Below are positions 6,100-13,775 of a stretch of 40,383 bases of DNA, one piece after another. Under the pieces are notes generated by a model. It was not told the origin of the DNA and did no database searches. It was given only the letters and a program-made list of their open reading frames with translations. The number at the start of each line of letters is the position of its first letter. The first letter of the stretch is position 1. The position numbers and the translations under genes are program-made. This DNA comes from a virus: positions 1 to 40,383 of the IMG/VR virus record IMGVR_UViG_3300044974_000778; one strand, written 5' to 3'.

Positions 6100-7890
6100 A
6101 TGGGAGCATTATTAGAATCAGGTCTTGTTGGTAACATCGGTCTTAAGCACCTTAAAGTTATCAAAGAAGATACAATCAACAAATGGGACAAATTAGGATT
6201 CTTAGAGGGTCTTAAAGGTCACATGAGAGAGAACGTAGCTCAACTTTACGAAAACCAAGCTTCACACTTAATTAACGAAGCATCATCTACATCTGATACA
6301 GGTGCATTTGAAACAGTTGTTTTCCCTATCGTTAGAAGAGTTTTCTCTAAATTATTAGCAAACGATATCGTTTCAGTACAAGCTATGAACTTACCAATCG
6401 GTAAATTATTCTACTTCGTACCTAACATTCAGTCTTATGAGAATGCACAAAATCAGCACTGGGCACCTTACGGTTCACCAAACGCAGCTGCTAACCAAAC
6501 TCCAAACTCAGGTTATGACTATAACAACACAAAAGACCTTTACGATAGATTCTATGAAGGTAACGAACCAGCGTTAGACCCACCAGGTTTATTCGACTAT
6601 TCAAAAGGACAGTTTTCTGCAATCACAGCTCCTGTAACTACAGTTGCTTGGTTAGCTGATAATTTAGTTCCTTCTGCTTATACTCAATCTGATTACAGAA
6701 AAGTATTAGTAGTTATGTCAGGTTTCGCATCTGATGGAGCAGGTAAATTAATCGGTCCTGATGGTCAACCAATGGATAACGAAGCTTTCTTATCTGATTT
6801 GACAATCTATGGTGTTTCTGGAAACACAACAACTTCTGCTAACACAACTAACCCTTATTTATTCAGAGTTGTAACTCAAAGATATGGTAAAGGTATTGTA
6901 CAGTACGGTAACAACAACGCTACGTTAGTATTCCCTAACAGTAAAACTGATGGTGGTCAATATGACAACTTATGTGATGCTGAAGGAAAAATCTATTTAG
7001 AAGTTGATTTACAGGTACCAGTATGTATCACTTGTGGTGGTTCATTAGACGGTTACACAGGTTCTACATTCGTATCAACAGTTGATACATCAAACGCATT
7101 CACAGCAACTTATAGAATCTATAAGAACTTAGAATTCGAAGATAGAATCGGTGAGGTTTCTTTCGACCTTATGTCAGTAACAGTTTCTGTAACTGAAAGA
7201 AAATTAAGAGCACAATGGTCTCCAGAAATGGCACAAGACGTTGCGGCATTCCACAACATCGATGCTGAAGCTGAATTAACAGCTTTATTATCTGAGCAAG
7301 TTGCGGCTGAAATCGATAGAGAAATCTTGAGAGACCTTAGAAAAGGTGCGGCTTGGAACTTAAGATGGGATTACAACGGTTGGAAGAGATTAGGTTCTTC
7401 TGCAGTACCTTATACTCAGAAAGACTGGAACCAAACGCTTATCACAGCGATTAACCAAATTTCAGCTCAAATCCACAAATCTACCTTGAGAGGTGGAGCT
7501 AACTGGATTGTTGTATCTTCTGAAATCAGTGCAATTTTTGATGACTTGGAATATTTCCACGTATCAAACGCAGCTCCTGAGCAAGACCAATACAACATGG
7601 GTATTGAGAGAGTTGGTACATTAGCAGGTCGTTACCAAGTGTATAGAGACCCTTACTTCCCACCTAACCAAGTGTTAATGGGTCACAAAGGTACATCTTT
7701 ACTTGACACAGGTTACATCTACGCACCATACGTACCTCTACAATTAACTCCAACAATGTACAACCCATTCAACTTTACACCAATCAAAGGTATCATGACT
7801 AGATACGCTAAGAAAATGGTGAACAACAGATTCTACGGAAGAATCACAGTTGATGGTGTTAGAACATTTGACTTGAGAGAATTGAGATAA
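6100..7890 (+). CDS. 23: Major capsid protein, T4 gp23-like
   Basis: It forms the hexamers of the head shell. Family-type stretches are KWDKLGFLEGLKG near residues 29-40, FPIVRRVFSKLLANDIVSVQ near 75-94, and the EMAQDVAAFHNIDAEAELTALL region in the C-terminal half. The propeptide ends LINE-ASS: a cut after Glu60 fits the LxE rule for gp21 and would leave a mature protein of about 536 residues. At 596 residues it is longer than T4 gp23 (521). The insertions appear to lie in the middle third (Asn/Thr/Gly-rich, about 220-340). There is no Shine-Dalgarno sequence and no TATTTAT directly upstream, so it may be co-transcribed with the scaffold gene 32 bases upstream. A strong terminator follows. 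Confidence 0.95.
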   Translation: MGALLESGLVGNIGLKHLKVIKEDTINKWDKLGFLEGLKGHMRENVAQLYENQASHLINEASSTSDTGAFETVVFPIVRRVFSKLLANDIVSVQAMNLPIGKLFYFVPNIQSYENAQNQHWAPYGSPNAAANQTPNSGYDYNNTKDLYDRFYEGNEPALDPPGLFDYSKGQFSAITAPVTTVAWLADNLVPSAYTQSDYRKVLVVMSGFASDGAGKLIGPDGQPMDNEAFLSDLTIYGVSGNTTTSANTTNPYLFRVVTQRYGKGIVQYGNNNATLVFPNSKTDGGQYDNLCDAEGKIYLEVDLQVPVCITCGGSLDGYTGSTFVSTVDTSNAFTATYRIYKNLEFEDRIGEVSFDLMSVTVSVTERKLRAQWSPEMAQDVAAFHNIDAEAELTALLSEQVAAEIDREILRDLRKGAAWNLRWDYNGWKRLGSSAVPYTQKDWNQTLITAINQISAQIHKSTLRGGANWIVVSSEISAIFDDLEYFHVSNAAPEQDQYNMGIERVGTLAGRYQVYRDPYFPPNQVLMGHKGTSLLDTGYIYAPYVPLQLTPTMYNPFNFTPIKGIMTRYAKKMVNNRFYGRITVDGVRTFDLRELR

Positions 7891-7910
7891 TCTATGGTCT
7901 AACCAATATT

Positions 7911-7940
7911 AAAAAGGGTCCCAATGGGACCCTTTTTTTT
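7911..7940 (+). terminator. Strong intrinsic terminator after the major capsid gene
   Basis: A 12-bp perfect stem, AAAAAGGGTCCC (7911-7922) with GGGACCCTTTTT (7926-7937), has a 3-base loop and a T run to 7940. It is the strongest hairpin seen in the window, placed 20 bases after the capsid stop. Confidence 0.92.
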
Positions 7941-7949
7941 ATTATATGA

Positions 7950-7956
7950 TATTTAT
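7950..7956 (+). promoter_or_regulatory. TATTTAT motif close to the start at 7961
   Basis: The heptamer lies just after the capsid terminator and only 4 bases before the ATG at 7961. If it is a -10 element the transcript would be nearly or fully leaderless. An ATG at 7946 is in frame but lies upstream of the motif. Confidence 0.4.
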
Positions 7957-7960
7957 TAAT

Positions 7961-9187
7961 ATGATTAAACAAAATTGGAATATAGTTGAAAGTGAAAGAT
8001 TAAGAATTCTTAATTTACACGAGTCTGCAACAAAAAATTTATATTTGTCAGAACAAACATCTGTTGTTGTTGGTACCGAAACTAAAACTGAAAATAAAAA
8101 TTTCCCAACAACAAAATTAGGTGATAAGTTTGGGTTTGGTAAATATGAATCAGACGCTGTAAAAAAATCATTATCCGACTTAAAGCCTCAAATTGAAAAT
8201 TTTATTAAAGATTCAGATTCTTCAAAATTTACAGTTAATATTAGTGCGGGAGAATCACTAGTAACAAACCCAAAAGGTTTTGAAGAAAAAGGTAGTTTAG
8301 CTTTAGCTAGAGCTAACAGTATAAAAAATTATTTTGAGGAGTTATTCCCTGATTTGATTAAAAGTGGGACATTAGTTATTAATGCCCCTAAGGACGTAAA
8401 AGAAGTTAAGATTGGTCAAACGCCATATAATAGAGCCAAATCAGAAGAATTTAAACAAAAATATGCTGAAGCGTATTCTAAAGAACAATTTGTAGATTTT
8501 GATATAGTTGGACAGGGTACTAAAACTACAACAAGTACAAAAACAAAATTACTCTGTAATACGACTCCGTTAAATGCTGGAGGGGGATACCTACTACCTA
8601 AAAATGATTATACGAAAATTTATGATAAGACATTAGGTGCTGGTGAGGGTAATGTTTTCATTTCATATGAAACTTATTATCAACCTGACATAATATACTT
8701 TGAGTATAATGGAAAAACATATGGAGACGCCATGTTTAGAGGAGATTCTTCAGATGAGTATAGAATATTTTTAGGAACCGCATTAATGGCAAAATATGGA
8801 GGAGGACCATTACCATCTCAATACGGGGACACAACTTATGAAAGAATAAGTATGGATGACCCAAGATTGTCCGCAGCATTACCAGCAATGAAAGATTGGA
8901 AACTAGAGGATAGTTTCAAAAATACTTTTAGATTTCCACCTTTAGGTAATGAAAATTATATGAAAGCGTTTAGTGAGTTTGATGATGACGGTCGAAAAGG
9001 TAAACTTTTTAAAAAATTGGGACCAGATTTTCCTTGGGGAATTGTGACATCCGAAATTGGCGGTAATATTGTTAAAAACTTAGGGCCGATTCCCAAAGTC
9101 GACGGTCTTGATAGTATTAAGGTTATTAATGTTTGCCCTGTTGGTTCTACGTCGTGGAAGATTTTTTTTAATTGTAAACCAATTTAA
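7961..9187 (+). CDS. Candidate internal head protein with an OmpA-like segment
   Basis: The 408-residue product starts MIKQNWNIVESERLRILNLHESATKNLY. The first 21 residues form an amphipathic helix ending in Leu-His-Glu before Ser22, which resembles the capsid-targeting peptides of T4 internal proteins that gp21 cuts off. Residues about 70-125 (FTVNISAGES, then SLALARANSIKNYF) recall the OmpA-like peptidoglycan-binding fold, where a similar RA--V--Y helix occurs, but this is a weak resemblance. The rest is unrecognised, with a Cys-containing Gly-rich part and C-terminal Cys residues. It follows the capsid gene and has a TATTTAT motif. An ATG 15 bases upstream is in frame; 7961 was chosen because the conserved-looking N-terminus begins there. 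The 3' end overlaps the convergent secreted-protein gene by 108 bases. Confidence 0.7.
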   Translation: MIKQNWNIVESERLRILNLHESATKNLYLSEQTSVVVGTETKTENKNFPTTKLGDKFGFGKYESDAVKKSLSDLKPQIENFIKDSDSSKFTVNISAGESLVTNPKGFEEKGSLALARANSIKNYFEELFPDLIKSGTLVINAPKDVKEVKIGQTPYNRAKSEEFKQKYAEAYSKEQFVDFDIVGQGTKTTTSTKTKLLCNTTPLNAGGGYLLPKNDYTKIYDKTLGAGEGNVFISYETYYQPDIIYFEYNGKTYGDAMFRGDSSDEYRIFLGTALMAKYGGGPLPSQYGDTTYERISMDDPRLSAALPAMKDWKLEDSFKNTFRFPPLGNENYMKAFSEFDDDGRKGKLFKKLGPDFPWGIVTSEIGGNIVKNLGPIPKVDGLDSIKVINVCPVGSTSWKIFFNCKPI

Positions 9188-9430
9188 TAATTCAGGATAC
9201 ATTAATTTTATTTCTGATTCGCCTAAAGTAATGTAATTTTCTTTTTTAAAGTCATAATAAGTTATTTCATGGACTCTAAATGAGTCCATTTTTTCTTCCC
9301 ACACAACAAAAGTTATGTCTTGATTAATTTTTTCTGAAAGGTATTTAACCAAAGGACTACCCTCAGTTTTCTTTTGTCCAAAAGAAACTGATGAAATTAA
9401 TAACAAAAAAACAAATAATATTTTTTTCAT
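9080..9430 (-). CDS. Small secreted protein with flavobacterial-type signal peptide
   Basis: The 116-residue product begins MKKILFVFLLLISSVSFGQKK: a basic start, a hydrophobic core and a probable cut after Gly18. The SFGQ end is a hallmark of flavobacterial signal peptides. The mature part is short and charged, with no cysteine, so it is not a lipoprotein. I do not recognise its family. It would act in the periplasm or outside the cell; superinfection exclusion or a lysis-related role are guesses. Its last 36 codons lie antisense to the end of the 7961-9187 gene, and the Arg/Asn-rich tail there may have arisen by readthrough of an older stop. A Bacteroides-type promoter sits just before the ATG. 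Confidence 0.68.
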   Translation of the reverse strand: MKKILFVFLLLISSVSFGQKKTEGSPLVKYLSEKINQDITFVVWEEKMDSFRVHEITYYDFKKENYITLGESEIKLMYPELLNWFTIKKNLPRRRTNRANINNLNTIKTVDFGNRP

Positions 9431-9588
9431 AGAACAAAGATAAGGAAATTATTTTCAATTTTCCAAATTAAATTATAATTATAAATAGATTTAAGTTTAT
9501 CAGTCCCCAGTTTTAACGACTGTAGAGTATTCACGGATACAAAGGTATTGGTAACATAGTCATAAAACTATTGTTAAAACTAAAACAA
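9431..9588. other. Longest non-coding gap: divergent intergenic region
   Basis: These 158 bases separate the secreted-protein gene (minus) from the zinc-ribbon gene (plus). They hold the Bacteroides-type promoter and TATAAATA at 9480-9487, an exact match to the T4 late promoter on the plus strand and TATTTATA on the minus strand. From about 9500 the sequence is less AT-rich and contains a weak hairpin, CAGTC (9501-9505) with GACTG (9518-9522). I see no ORF or tRNA in it. It is the longest gene-free stretch in the window. Confidence 0.55.
9435..9467 (-). promoter_or_regulatory. Candidate Bacteroidota-type host promoter
   Basis: On the minus strand TATCTTTG (9442-9435) matches the TAnnTTTG -7 element. 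A TTTG (9467-9464) lies 21 bases upstream, close to the usual -33 distance. The -7 element ends 4 bases before the ATG, so the message would be leaderless or nearly so. The short motifs in AT-rich DNA make chance possible. Confidence 0.38.
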
Positions 9589-10359
9589 ATGTATTACACA
9601 ACACAAGTGGGCAAACCGACTGCGCACATCACAAAGAAAAAGTCACGTCTTAAGGTCTACAACGGCCACAATGTCTTTCTAACTGATAAAGACAATTTTG
9701 AATTTGAACTTCATAACCCAACTCACAAATCTGTTCTCTGTAAGATTAAGTTAAACGGAAATTACATCTCAACCTCAGGTGTTGTATTAAGACCTGGTCA
9801 GAGAGTGTTTTTAGAACGTTTCCTTGACACAAATAACAAGTTTGAGTTCTCTACCTACAAAGTAAAAGATACGTCCGAGAATAGGTCTGCAATTGACTTA
9901 AATGGGGATGTATTGGTTGAGTTCTATGATGAACAAGAAGTTAGGGTTTACCCTCACCTTTCAGGTGGAAATTGGGGTACTGGTTGGACAACTATTAATA
10001 CAGGGTCACCTTATTACGGTAACATGACATTTACCACAAGTAATAGTAATATTGTTGGCTCCACATCAACCTCATTTTATTCTTCAACATCAACACCTAC
10101 AGGACCAAACATAAGGTCTTTAAAATCAAAAAAATCAATTGAGACTGGAAGAATTGAAAAGGGAGAAAAGTCAAACCAAAACTTTACTAATTCTTATGAG
10201 CAGTTTAACTACCACACCTCTCATACGGTTAAATTTAAAATACTTCCGTTGGGTACTAAGAATATTAATGTTGAAGAAATAAGACAGTATTGTACCGAGT
10301 GTGGTACAAAAATTAAAAGAAATTTTAAGTTTTGTCCTTCTTGTGGAAACAAATTATAA
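9589..10359 (+). CDS. Unknown protein with beta-rich N-terminal domain and C-terminal zinc ribbon
   Basis: The 256-residue product has three parts. Residues 1-110 are a beta-rich domain with a recognisable pattern in phage and virus proteins (FEFELHNPT, then KIKLNGNYIS, then LRPGQRVFLERFLD). The middle is a Ser/Thr/Asn/Gly-rich linker. The C-terminus is a zinc ribbon, CTEC followed 13 residues later by CPSC. Zinc ribbons of this type bind nucleic acid or protein; here the function is unknown. A TTG 18 bases upstream is in frame, but the ATG at 9589 starts a normal-looking MYYTTQVGKP. The AT-rich 5' region is long for this genome. A bidirectional terminator follows. Confidence 0.72.
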   Translation: MYYTTQVGKPTAHITKKKSRLKVYNGHNVFLTDKDNFEFELHNPTHKSVLCKIKLNGNYISTSGVVLRPGQRVFLERFLDTNNKFEFSTYKVKDTSENRSAIDLNGDVLVEFYDEQEVRVYPHLSGGNWGTGWTTINTGSPYYGNMTFTTSNSNIVGSTSTSFYSSTSTPTGPNIRSLKSKKSIETGRIEKGEKSNQNFTNSYEQFNYHTSHTVKFKILPLGTKNINVEEIRQYCTECGTKIKRNFKFCPSCGNKL

Positions 10360-10362
10360 AAT

Positions 10363-10390
10363 AAAAGAGGTCCCGTGAGACCTCTTTTTT
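10363..10390. terminator. Bidirectional terminator between convergent genes
   Basis: The stem AAAAGAGGTC (10363-10372) pairs with GACCTCTTTT (10379-10388) around a 6-base loop, with T runs on both strands. It lies between the stop of the zinc-ribbon gene and the stop of the convergent 77-residue gene, so it can serve both. Confidence 0.85.
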
Positions 10391-10622
10391 ATTCTTCATT
10401 TGGTTGTTCTGTAAAATGGGTGTTCATTACTCTCAAAGATTTAGAAACTAATTCTGATTCTTGTAGTGTAAAAATTCTTGCGTTGTGTGCAAATTCTAAC
10501 GCTTTAATCATCATGTAATAAGCCTGTTCTAAGTTCATATCATCACATAATCTATTCACATCATTTGGCGTGTAATAAGCAACACTATCAAAAAGTAATC
10601 CTATTGGTTGTTTCTCTGTCAT
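10389..10622 (-). CDS. Small acidic unknown protein
   Basis: The 77-residue product is predicted to be helical and acidic, with no membrane segment (MTEKQPIGLLFDSVAYYTPN, then helices around NLEQAYYMMIKALEFAHNA and ESELVSKSLRVMNTHF). I do not recognise a family. It sits alone on the minus strand between two plus-strand genes, ends at a shared terminator and is divergent from the Cys-rich basic gene, with 38 bases between the two starts. It has no Shine-Dalgarno sequence. It is accepted as real because of clean boundaries and normal composition. Confidence 0.62.
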   Translation of the reverse strand: MTEKQPIGLLFDSVAYYTPNDVNRLCDDMNLEQAYYMMIKALEFAHNARIFTLQESELVSKSLRVMNTHFTEQPNEE

Positions 10623-10640
10623 AATTCTAATCTGTTTGTA

Positions 10641-10647
10641 TATTTAT
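10641..10647 (+). promoter_or_regulatory. TATTTAT motif in the divergent gap
   Basis: The heptamer ends 13 bases before the ATG at 10661, the same spacing as at 3053 and 4065. It points to the plus-strand gene rather than the divergent 77-residue gene. Confidence 0.5.
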
Positions 10648-10660
10648 TATAGTAAATAAT

Positions 10661-11353
10661 ATGAAAAAAAATACACTAAAAGAGGCAACTAGTTCAGGTA
10701 GTTCTGGAAAATTTAAAGTTCCAATCATTTTAGCTCCACAAGATTGGACTGAGGAAGAATTGGGTCCTTTTATAAACCCTGTTTACAAATACACAAACGC
10801 TCAGTTAGCATATCAAGAAGCCGACGGAGATTATCTTGAATCTCCTGAAGAAAGAGAAAGAATTGAAAAAAGAACCAAAAAGATTAGTAAAGTTGACGAT
10901 TATTTAAAACAATTCTATACAGGGCAGAACGATGAAGAAGGTTCTGCGATTAACCCAACAATAAGTGGGGAGCCCTTAAAAGAATCTCTTTTAAAAGAAG
11001 ACTTGGCGGTTTGGTTTGGCACTAAGAAAAAACCTAAAGGTTCAAAACAACCAAAAGGTCCGTGGGTAAATATTTGTAGAAAAAAAGAAGGTGGTGGTCA
11101 TCCTCCGTGTGGTAGACCAAATGCAACAGATAAAGGATATCCTAAATGTAGAGCCGCGGGAGTTGCATCAAAAATGTCTGATAGTCAGAAAAGAGCGGCT
11201 TGTGCTCAAAAAAGAAAGGCAGAAAAAACCCACTCAAAAGTGGGTACTGGCAACAAACCAAAAATGGTATCGTACAAACCTAAAAATGAATCAATAACAA
11301 ATACGATACGTAAGGTATTAAGAGAACATATTAATCAAGTCCGTCCAAAATAG
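10661..11353 (+). CDS. Cys-rich basic protein, DUF5872-like, candidate internal head protein
   Basis: The 230-residue product begins MKKNTLKEATSS. Leu-Lys-Glu followed by Ala at residues 6-9 fits the gp21-type cleavage rule and is placed as in T4 internal proteins, which are cut after about 10 residues. Residues about 115-205 resemble DUF5872, a phage-associated family (WVNICRKK, then GGHPPCGRP, then YPKCRAAGVASKM and QKRAACAQKRKAE). That stretch has four Cys and many Lys/Arg, so binding of nucleic acid or metal is plausible. The C-terminus ends in a helix, TNTIRKVLREHI. The gene is expressed from its own TATTTAT motif. Its end overlaps the end of the convergent minus-strand gene by 23 bases. 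The function is unknown. Confidence 0.72.
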   Translation: MKKNTLKEATSSGSSGKFKVPIILAPQDWTEEELGPFINPVYKYTNAQLAYQEADGDYLESPEERERIEKRTKKISKVDDYLKQFYTGQNDEEGSAINPTISGEPLKESLLKEDLAVWFGTKKKPKGSKQPKGPWVNICRKKEGGGHPPCGRPNATDKGYPKCRAAGVASKMSDSQKRAACAQKRKAEKTHSKVGTGNKPKMVSYKPKNESITNTIRKVLREHINQVRPK

Positions 11354-11750
11354 TTTGTAACGAATGTTTAATGTTACGTCTTATTTCATCTTGAATATTT
11401 TGTCTTTCCTCTTCAAGAATTGAATCAAATTTTTTAGTTAGTCTTGAATACGATGAATGGTCTTGAATATAAATGGTGTATGAATATACATGATTTGTAA
11501 TGTTGATTGTGTGGTTGTTAATTACAACAAACATTTGTTTGTCTTCATTAACAATATATCTACTTTCGGACACAGGAGCAAATGTCAATTTGGATAGATA
11601 ATTATCCAACAACTTCATACAAATTTGAACACAATATCTTTCTTCGTCCGTAATTTTTGGTGAAGGGTCAAATTTATCTTTAAGTTTTAAATAGAATTTA
11701 TATAGTATTTTTGTAAAATACCCCAATGTCCTCTTGTCTTTCTTTTCCAT
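11331..11750 (-). CDS. Unknown 139-residue protein
   Basis: The product is basic and begins MEKKDKRTLGYFTKILYKFYLK. It has helical ends and a beta-rich middle (MFVVINNHTINITNHVYSYTIYIQD). No membrane segment, signal peptide or catalytic motif was seen and I do not recognise a family. It is the last gene of the long minus-strand block, 28 bases after the Cys-rich protein at 11779, and its 3' end overlaps the convergent plus-strand gene by 23 bases. It is probably late-expressed with the upstream structural genes. Confidence 0.65.
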   Translation of the reverse strand: MEKKDKRTLGYFTKILYKFYLKLKDKFDPSPKITDEERYCVQICMKLLDNYLSKLTFAPVSESRYIVNEDKQMFVVINNHTINITNHVYSYTIYIQDHSSYSRLTKKFDSILEEERQNIQDEIRRNIKHSLQTILDGLD

Positions 11751-11778
11751 ATGGCAAATTTAAGGCAAAAATTTTGGA

Positions 11779-12249
11779 TTAACAATAGGTGCCTGAACAA
11801 TGTTTCTTACCGTCTAAACCTGGCATTTTACCTTTACAAACTTGGACTGCGTATCCATTAGCATAAGCGGATGGATAAACCTTGAATTTTGATTTCGCGG
11901 CTGCTTTTCCTCTTGAACAAAGTTTGGTACCAGTTTTTTTTCTTCCTTCACTAATGTCTTCGTAATCAACATATTGTTCTCTTTTATTTTTTTCATTCAT
12001 AAAAAAGTCAAAAACTTGGTCCATATTTGTTTTGGCTTCTGTTACGTGGTCATCCGCCCAATCGTGACCATTCTTAATGATTTCATCAAGCATTTGTGGG
12101 TCCATATCTAATAACATTTGACATTGTCTTGCCATTTGTTTTAGATTACTAAAAAACATATAGTTTTCAGTTTCTTGTTCTTGTTCCTTCAAAACTTTAT
12201 TAACTAACTTAGTTATATCTTTTTCTGTTAACTTTACTATTCTGCTCAT
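11779..12249 (-). CDS. Small protein with phage-type Cys/Lys C-terminal domain
   Basis: The 156-residue product has an N-terminal helix, RIVKLTEKDITKLVNKVLKE, a type of leader seen on several proteins of such phages. The middle is acidic and helical. The last 60 residues (GTKLCSRGKAAAKSKFKVYP, then NGYAVQVCKGKMPGLDGKK) are basic with four Cys, and I recall this as a recurring domain of unknown function in aquatic phage proteins. It resembles in style, not closely in sequence, the Cys-rich region of the 10661 gene. Its start codon overlaps the stop of the upstream gene (ATGA), so the two are translationally coupled. A virion-internal role is a guess. Confidence 0.68.
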   Translation of the reverse strand: MSRIVKLTEKDITKLVNKVLKEQEQETENYMFFSNLKQMARQCQMLLDMDPQMLDEIIKNGHDWADDHVTEAKTNMDQVFDFFMNEKNKREQYVDYEDISEGRKKTGTKLCSRGKAAAKSKFKVYPSAYANGYAVQVCKGKMPGLDGKKHCSGTYC

Positions 12250-13754
12250 GATTGTTTCGTATTTACAATTGAAAATGTTAATTGTCTTTTATAAGTATCT
12301 TTTTCTCCTGAAGTATTCACTTGAATGTCGACATAATATTGATTTGGAATTTTGTCTCTCATGTCAAATATAAAATAATACTCATTTGGTGTTCTGTTAA
12401 TTGGAGTCCAATCTTGAACAAGAACCTCTGTTGTTCCTTCCATAACATACACTCTATAGAATCCAGAAACATCTAATAATAGTTGTTGACCTGTATATGC
12501 CTGTTTGATTGTTACACCAACTTTACGAATATCTGTGTTTAATATTTTTTCGTTTTGTAAAATACCGTAAAAATCAAATCCATAAATTTGAGGTTCTTTT
12601 GACATTGAACCAATTTGAATACCCGCACTATATGGTTGTAATGTGAATTGATTTGTTACATTAGGAATAGATTGTCCATTGATTGTTAAACCTGACCAAA
12701 CATCATAAAATAAACATGGCGTTGGATAATTTGAAAATCCGTTAGGAACAACAACTTCGTAAACCCCTTTAGTCCTTAAACAAGTATTCAAAGAAGACAT
12801 ACCACTAACAGCATCCCCATTTCTATCTTCAATTCTAACGTATGGGTCGGAATCTAAATTAACTAAATCACCATTCTGATAAACGTATAAAAACAATTTG
12901 TTTTCTTGGTTCTTTAAAAATTGGTTTCTATTATCTTGAATTAAATCATTATAATCTGTAAGTAAAAAAGGTTGATAGAATGTTTGAGTTTGTCTTGAGA
13001 AAAACGCCACACTATAACTGTCGGTAAGACCTGTAATGTTTTCTATCTGAGGAAGATATGCCAATCCCCATCCTGTTACACCTGTAATAGAACCATTCAA
13101 TACACCGTTAATTTCACTACTCATATCCATATTAAGGTCTTCGTTACCAAGTTCAAAATGTTGTCTTGCTACGATTGTTAACCCTGAATAGTTTACAGTG
13201 CCCTCATTCTTATTGTTGTAGATACCGTTTTGAGACCAACCTGATATTGTTGTTGTTTGATACCAGTTTGAAGGTCTTGTAGAATATGCTCTACTATCAA
13301 CATATGTTAAGGGAGACGCCCCACCATTTGCACTGTTTTGTGCAATGTTAAAATCATTATAATCGTATCCAACTCCTTCGTCCCAATATTGTGGACCACC
13401 TGTGTTTCCTGATATTTGTGGAATTCTAAAAAGAATTAAATCAAATGATGTTGCTCTTCTTCTTTCGTTAGACATAAATGAATTTAATAGTTCATTGTCA
13501 AACGAAGATGTGTTAGTCATTTTTAATGTATGAGTCATTGCTGAGGTGCAACCTGTAGAAATAACTCCCGAAGAAATATTCTGGCGCAGTAAAGATAAAT
13601 CCAAATCAAAGATAAATCTTGTGTAACCGTAATTCGGAACTATTAAATCCGAAGCACCAAAATTTAACTCAATAACAGGGTTTCTTCCCGTGTTAACATA
13701 TGAGTTAGAAATGATGGTGTTATTTTTATTTATGTAAGACCTTAAAATCGACAT
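12246..13754 (-). CDS. Probable virion structural protein, beta-rich
   Basis: The 502-residue product is rich in Asn, Ser, Thr, Gly and Tyr and looks beta-stranded throughout, with no signal peptide, membrane segment or enzyme motif. It begins MSILRSYINKNNTIISNSY. The C-terminal part has strand-rich Ig-like pieces (FYRVYVMEGTTEVLVQDW, then EYYFIFDMRDKIPNQYYVDI). It lies directly downstream of the gp5-like gene with its own TATTTAT motif, so it is probably a late tail, baseplate or fibre component. I cannot assign a T4 equivalent. The many surface-type Ser/Thr/Asn residues make it one possible target of the glycosylation genes, which is speculation. Confidence 0.7.
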   Translation of the reverse strand: MSILRSYINKNNTIISNSYVNTGRNPVIELNFGASDLIVPNYGYTRFIFDLDLSLLRQNISSGVISTGCTSAMTHTLKMTNTSSFDNELLNSFMSNERRRATSFDLILFRIPQISGNTGGPQYWDEGVGYDYNDFNIAQNSANGGASPLTYVDSRAYSTRPSNWYQTTTISGWSQNGIYNNKNEGTVNYSGLTIVARQHFELGNEDLNMDMSSEINGVLNGSITGVTGWGLAYLPQIENITGLTDSYSVAFFSRQTQTFYQPFLLTDYNDLIQDNRNQFLKNQENKLFLYVYQNGDLVNLDSDPYVRIEDRNGDAVSGMSSLNTCLRTKGVYEVVVPNGFSNYPTPCLFYDVWSGLTINGQSIPNVTNQFTLQPYSAGIQIGSMSKEPQIYGFDFYGILQNEKILNTDIRKVGVTIKQAYTGQQLLLDVSGFYRVYVMEGTTEVLVQDWTPINRTPNEYYFIFDMRDKIPNQYYVDIQVNTSGEKDTYKRQLTFSIVNTKQS

Positions 13755-13768
13755 TTATCTTTTATTCA

Positions 13769-13775
13769 ATAAATA
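13769..13775 (-). promoter_or_regulatory. TATTTAT motif upstream of the structural gene
   Basis: Read on the minus strand, GATATTTATTG ends 14 bases before the ATG at 13754 and fills the 21-base gap behind the gp5-like stop. It is one of only two intergenic copies found in the minus-strand block. Confidence 0.48.

Noticed and set aside
7946-7948. ATG at 7946 as start of the internal head protein
   Set aside because: It precedes the TATTTAT motif, and the recognisable N-terminal helix begins at 7961.
9501-9522. tRNA or riboswitch in the 9431-9588 gap
   Set aside because: Only a 5-bp stem was found; no cloverleaf or known aptamer pattern could be drawn.
9571-9573. TTG start for the zinc-ribbon gene
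   Set aside because: An ATG 18 bases later gives a normal start and no feature favours the TTG.
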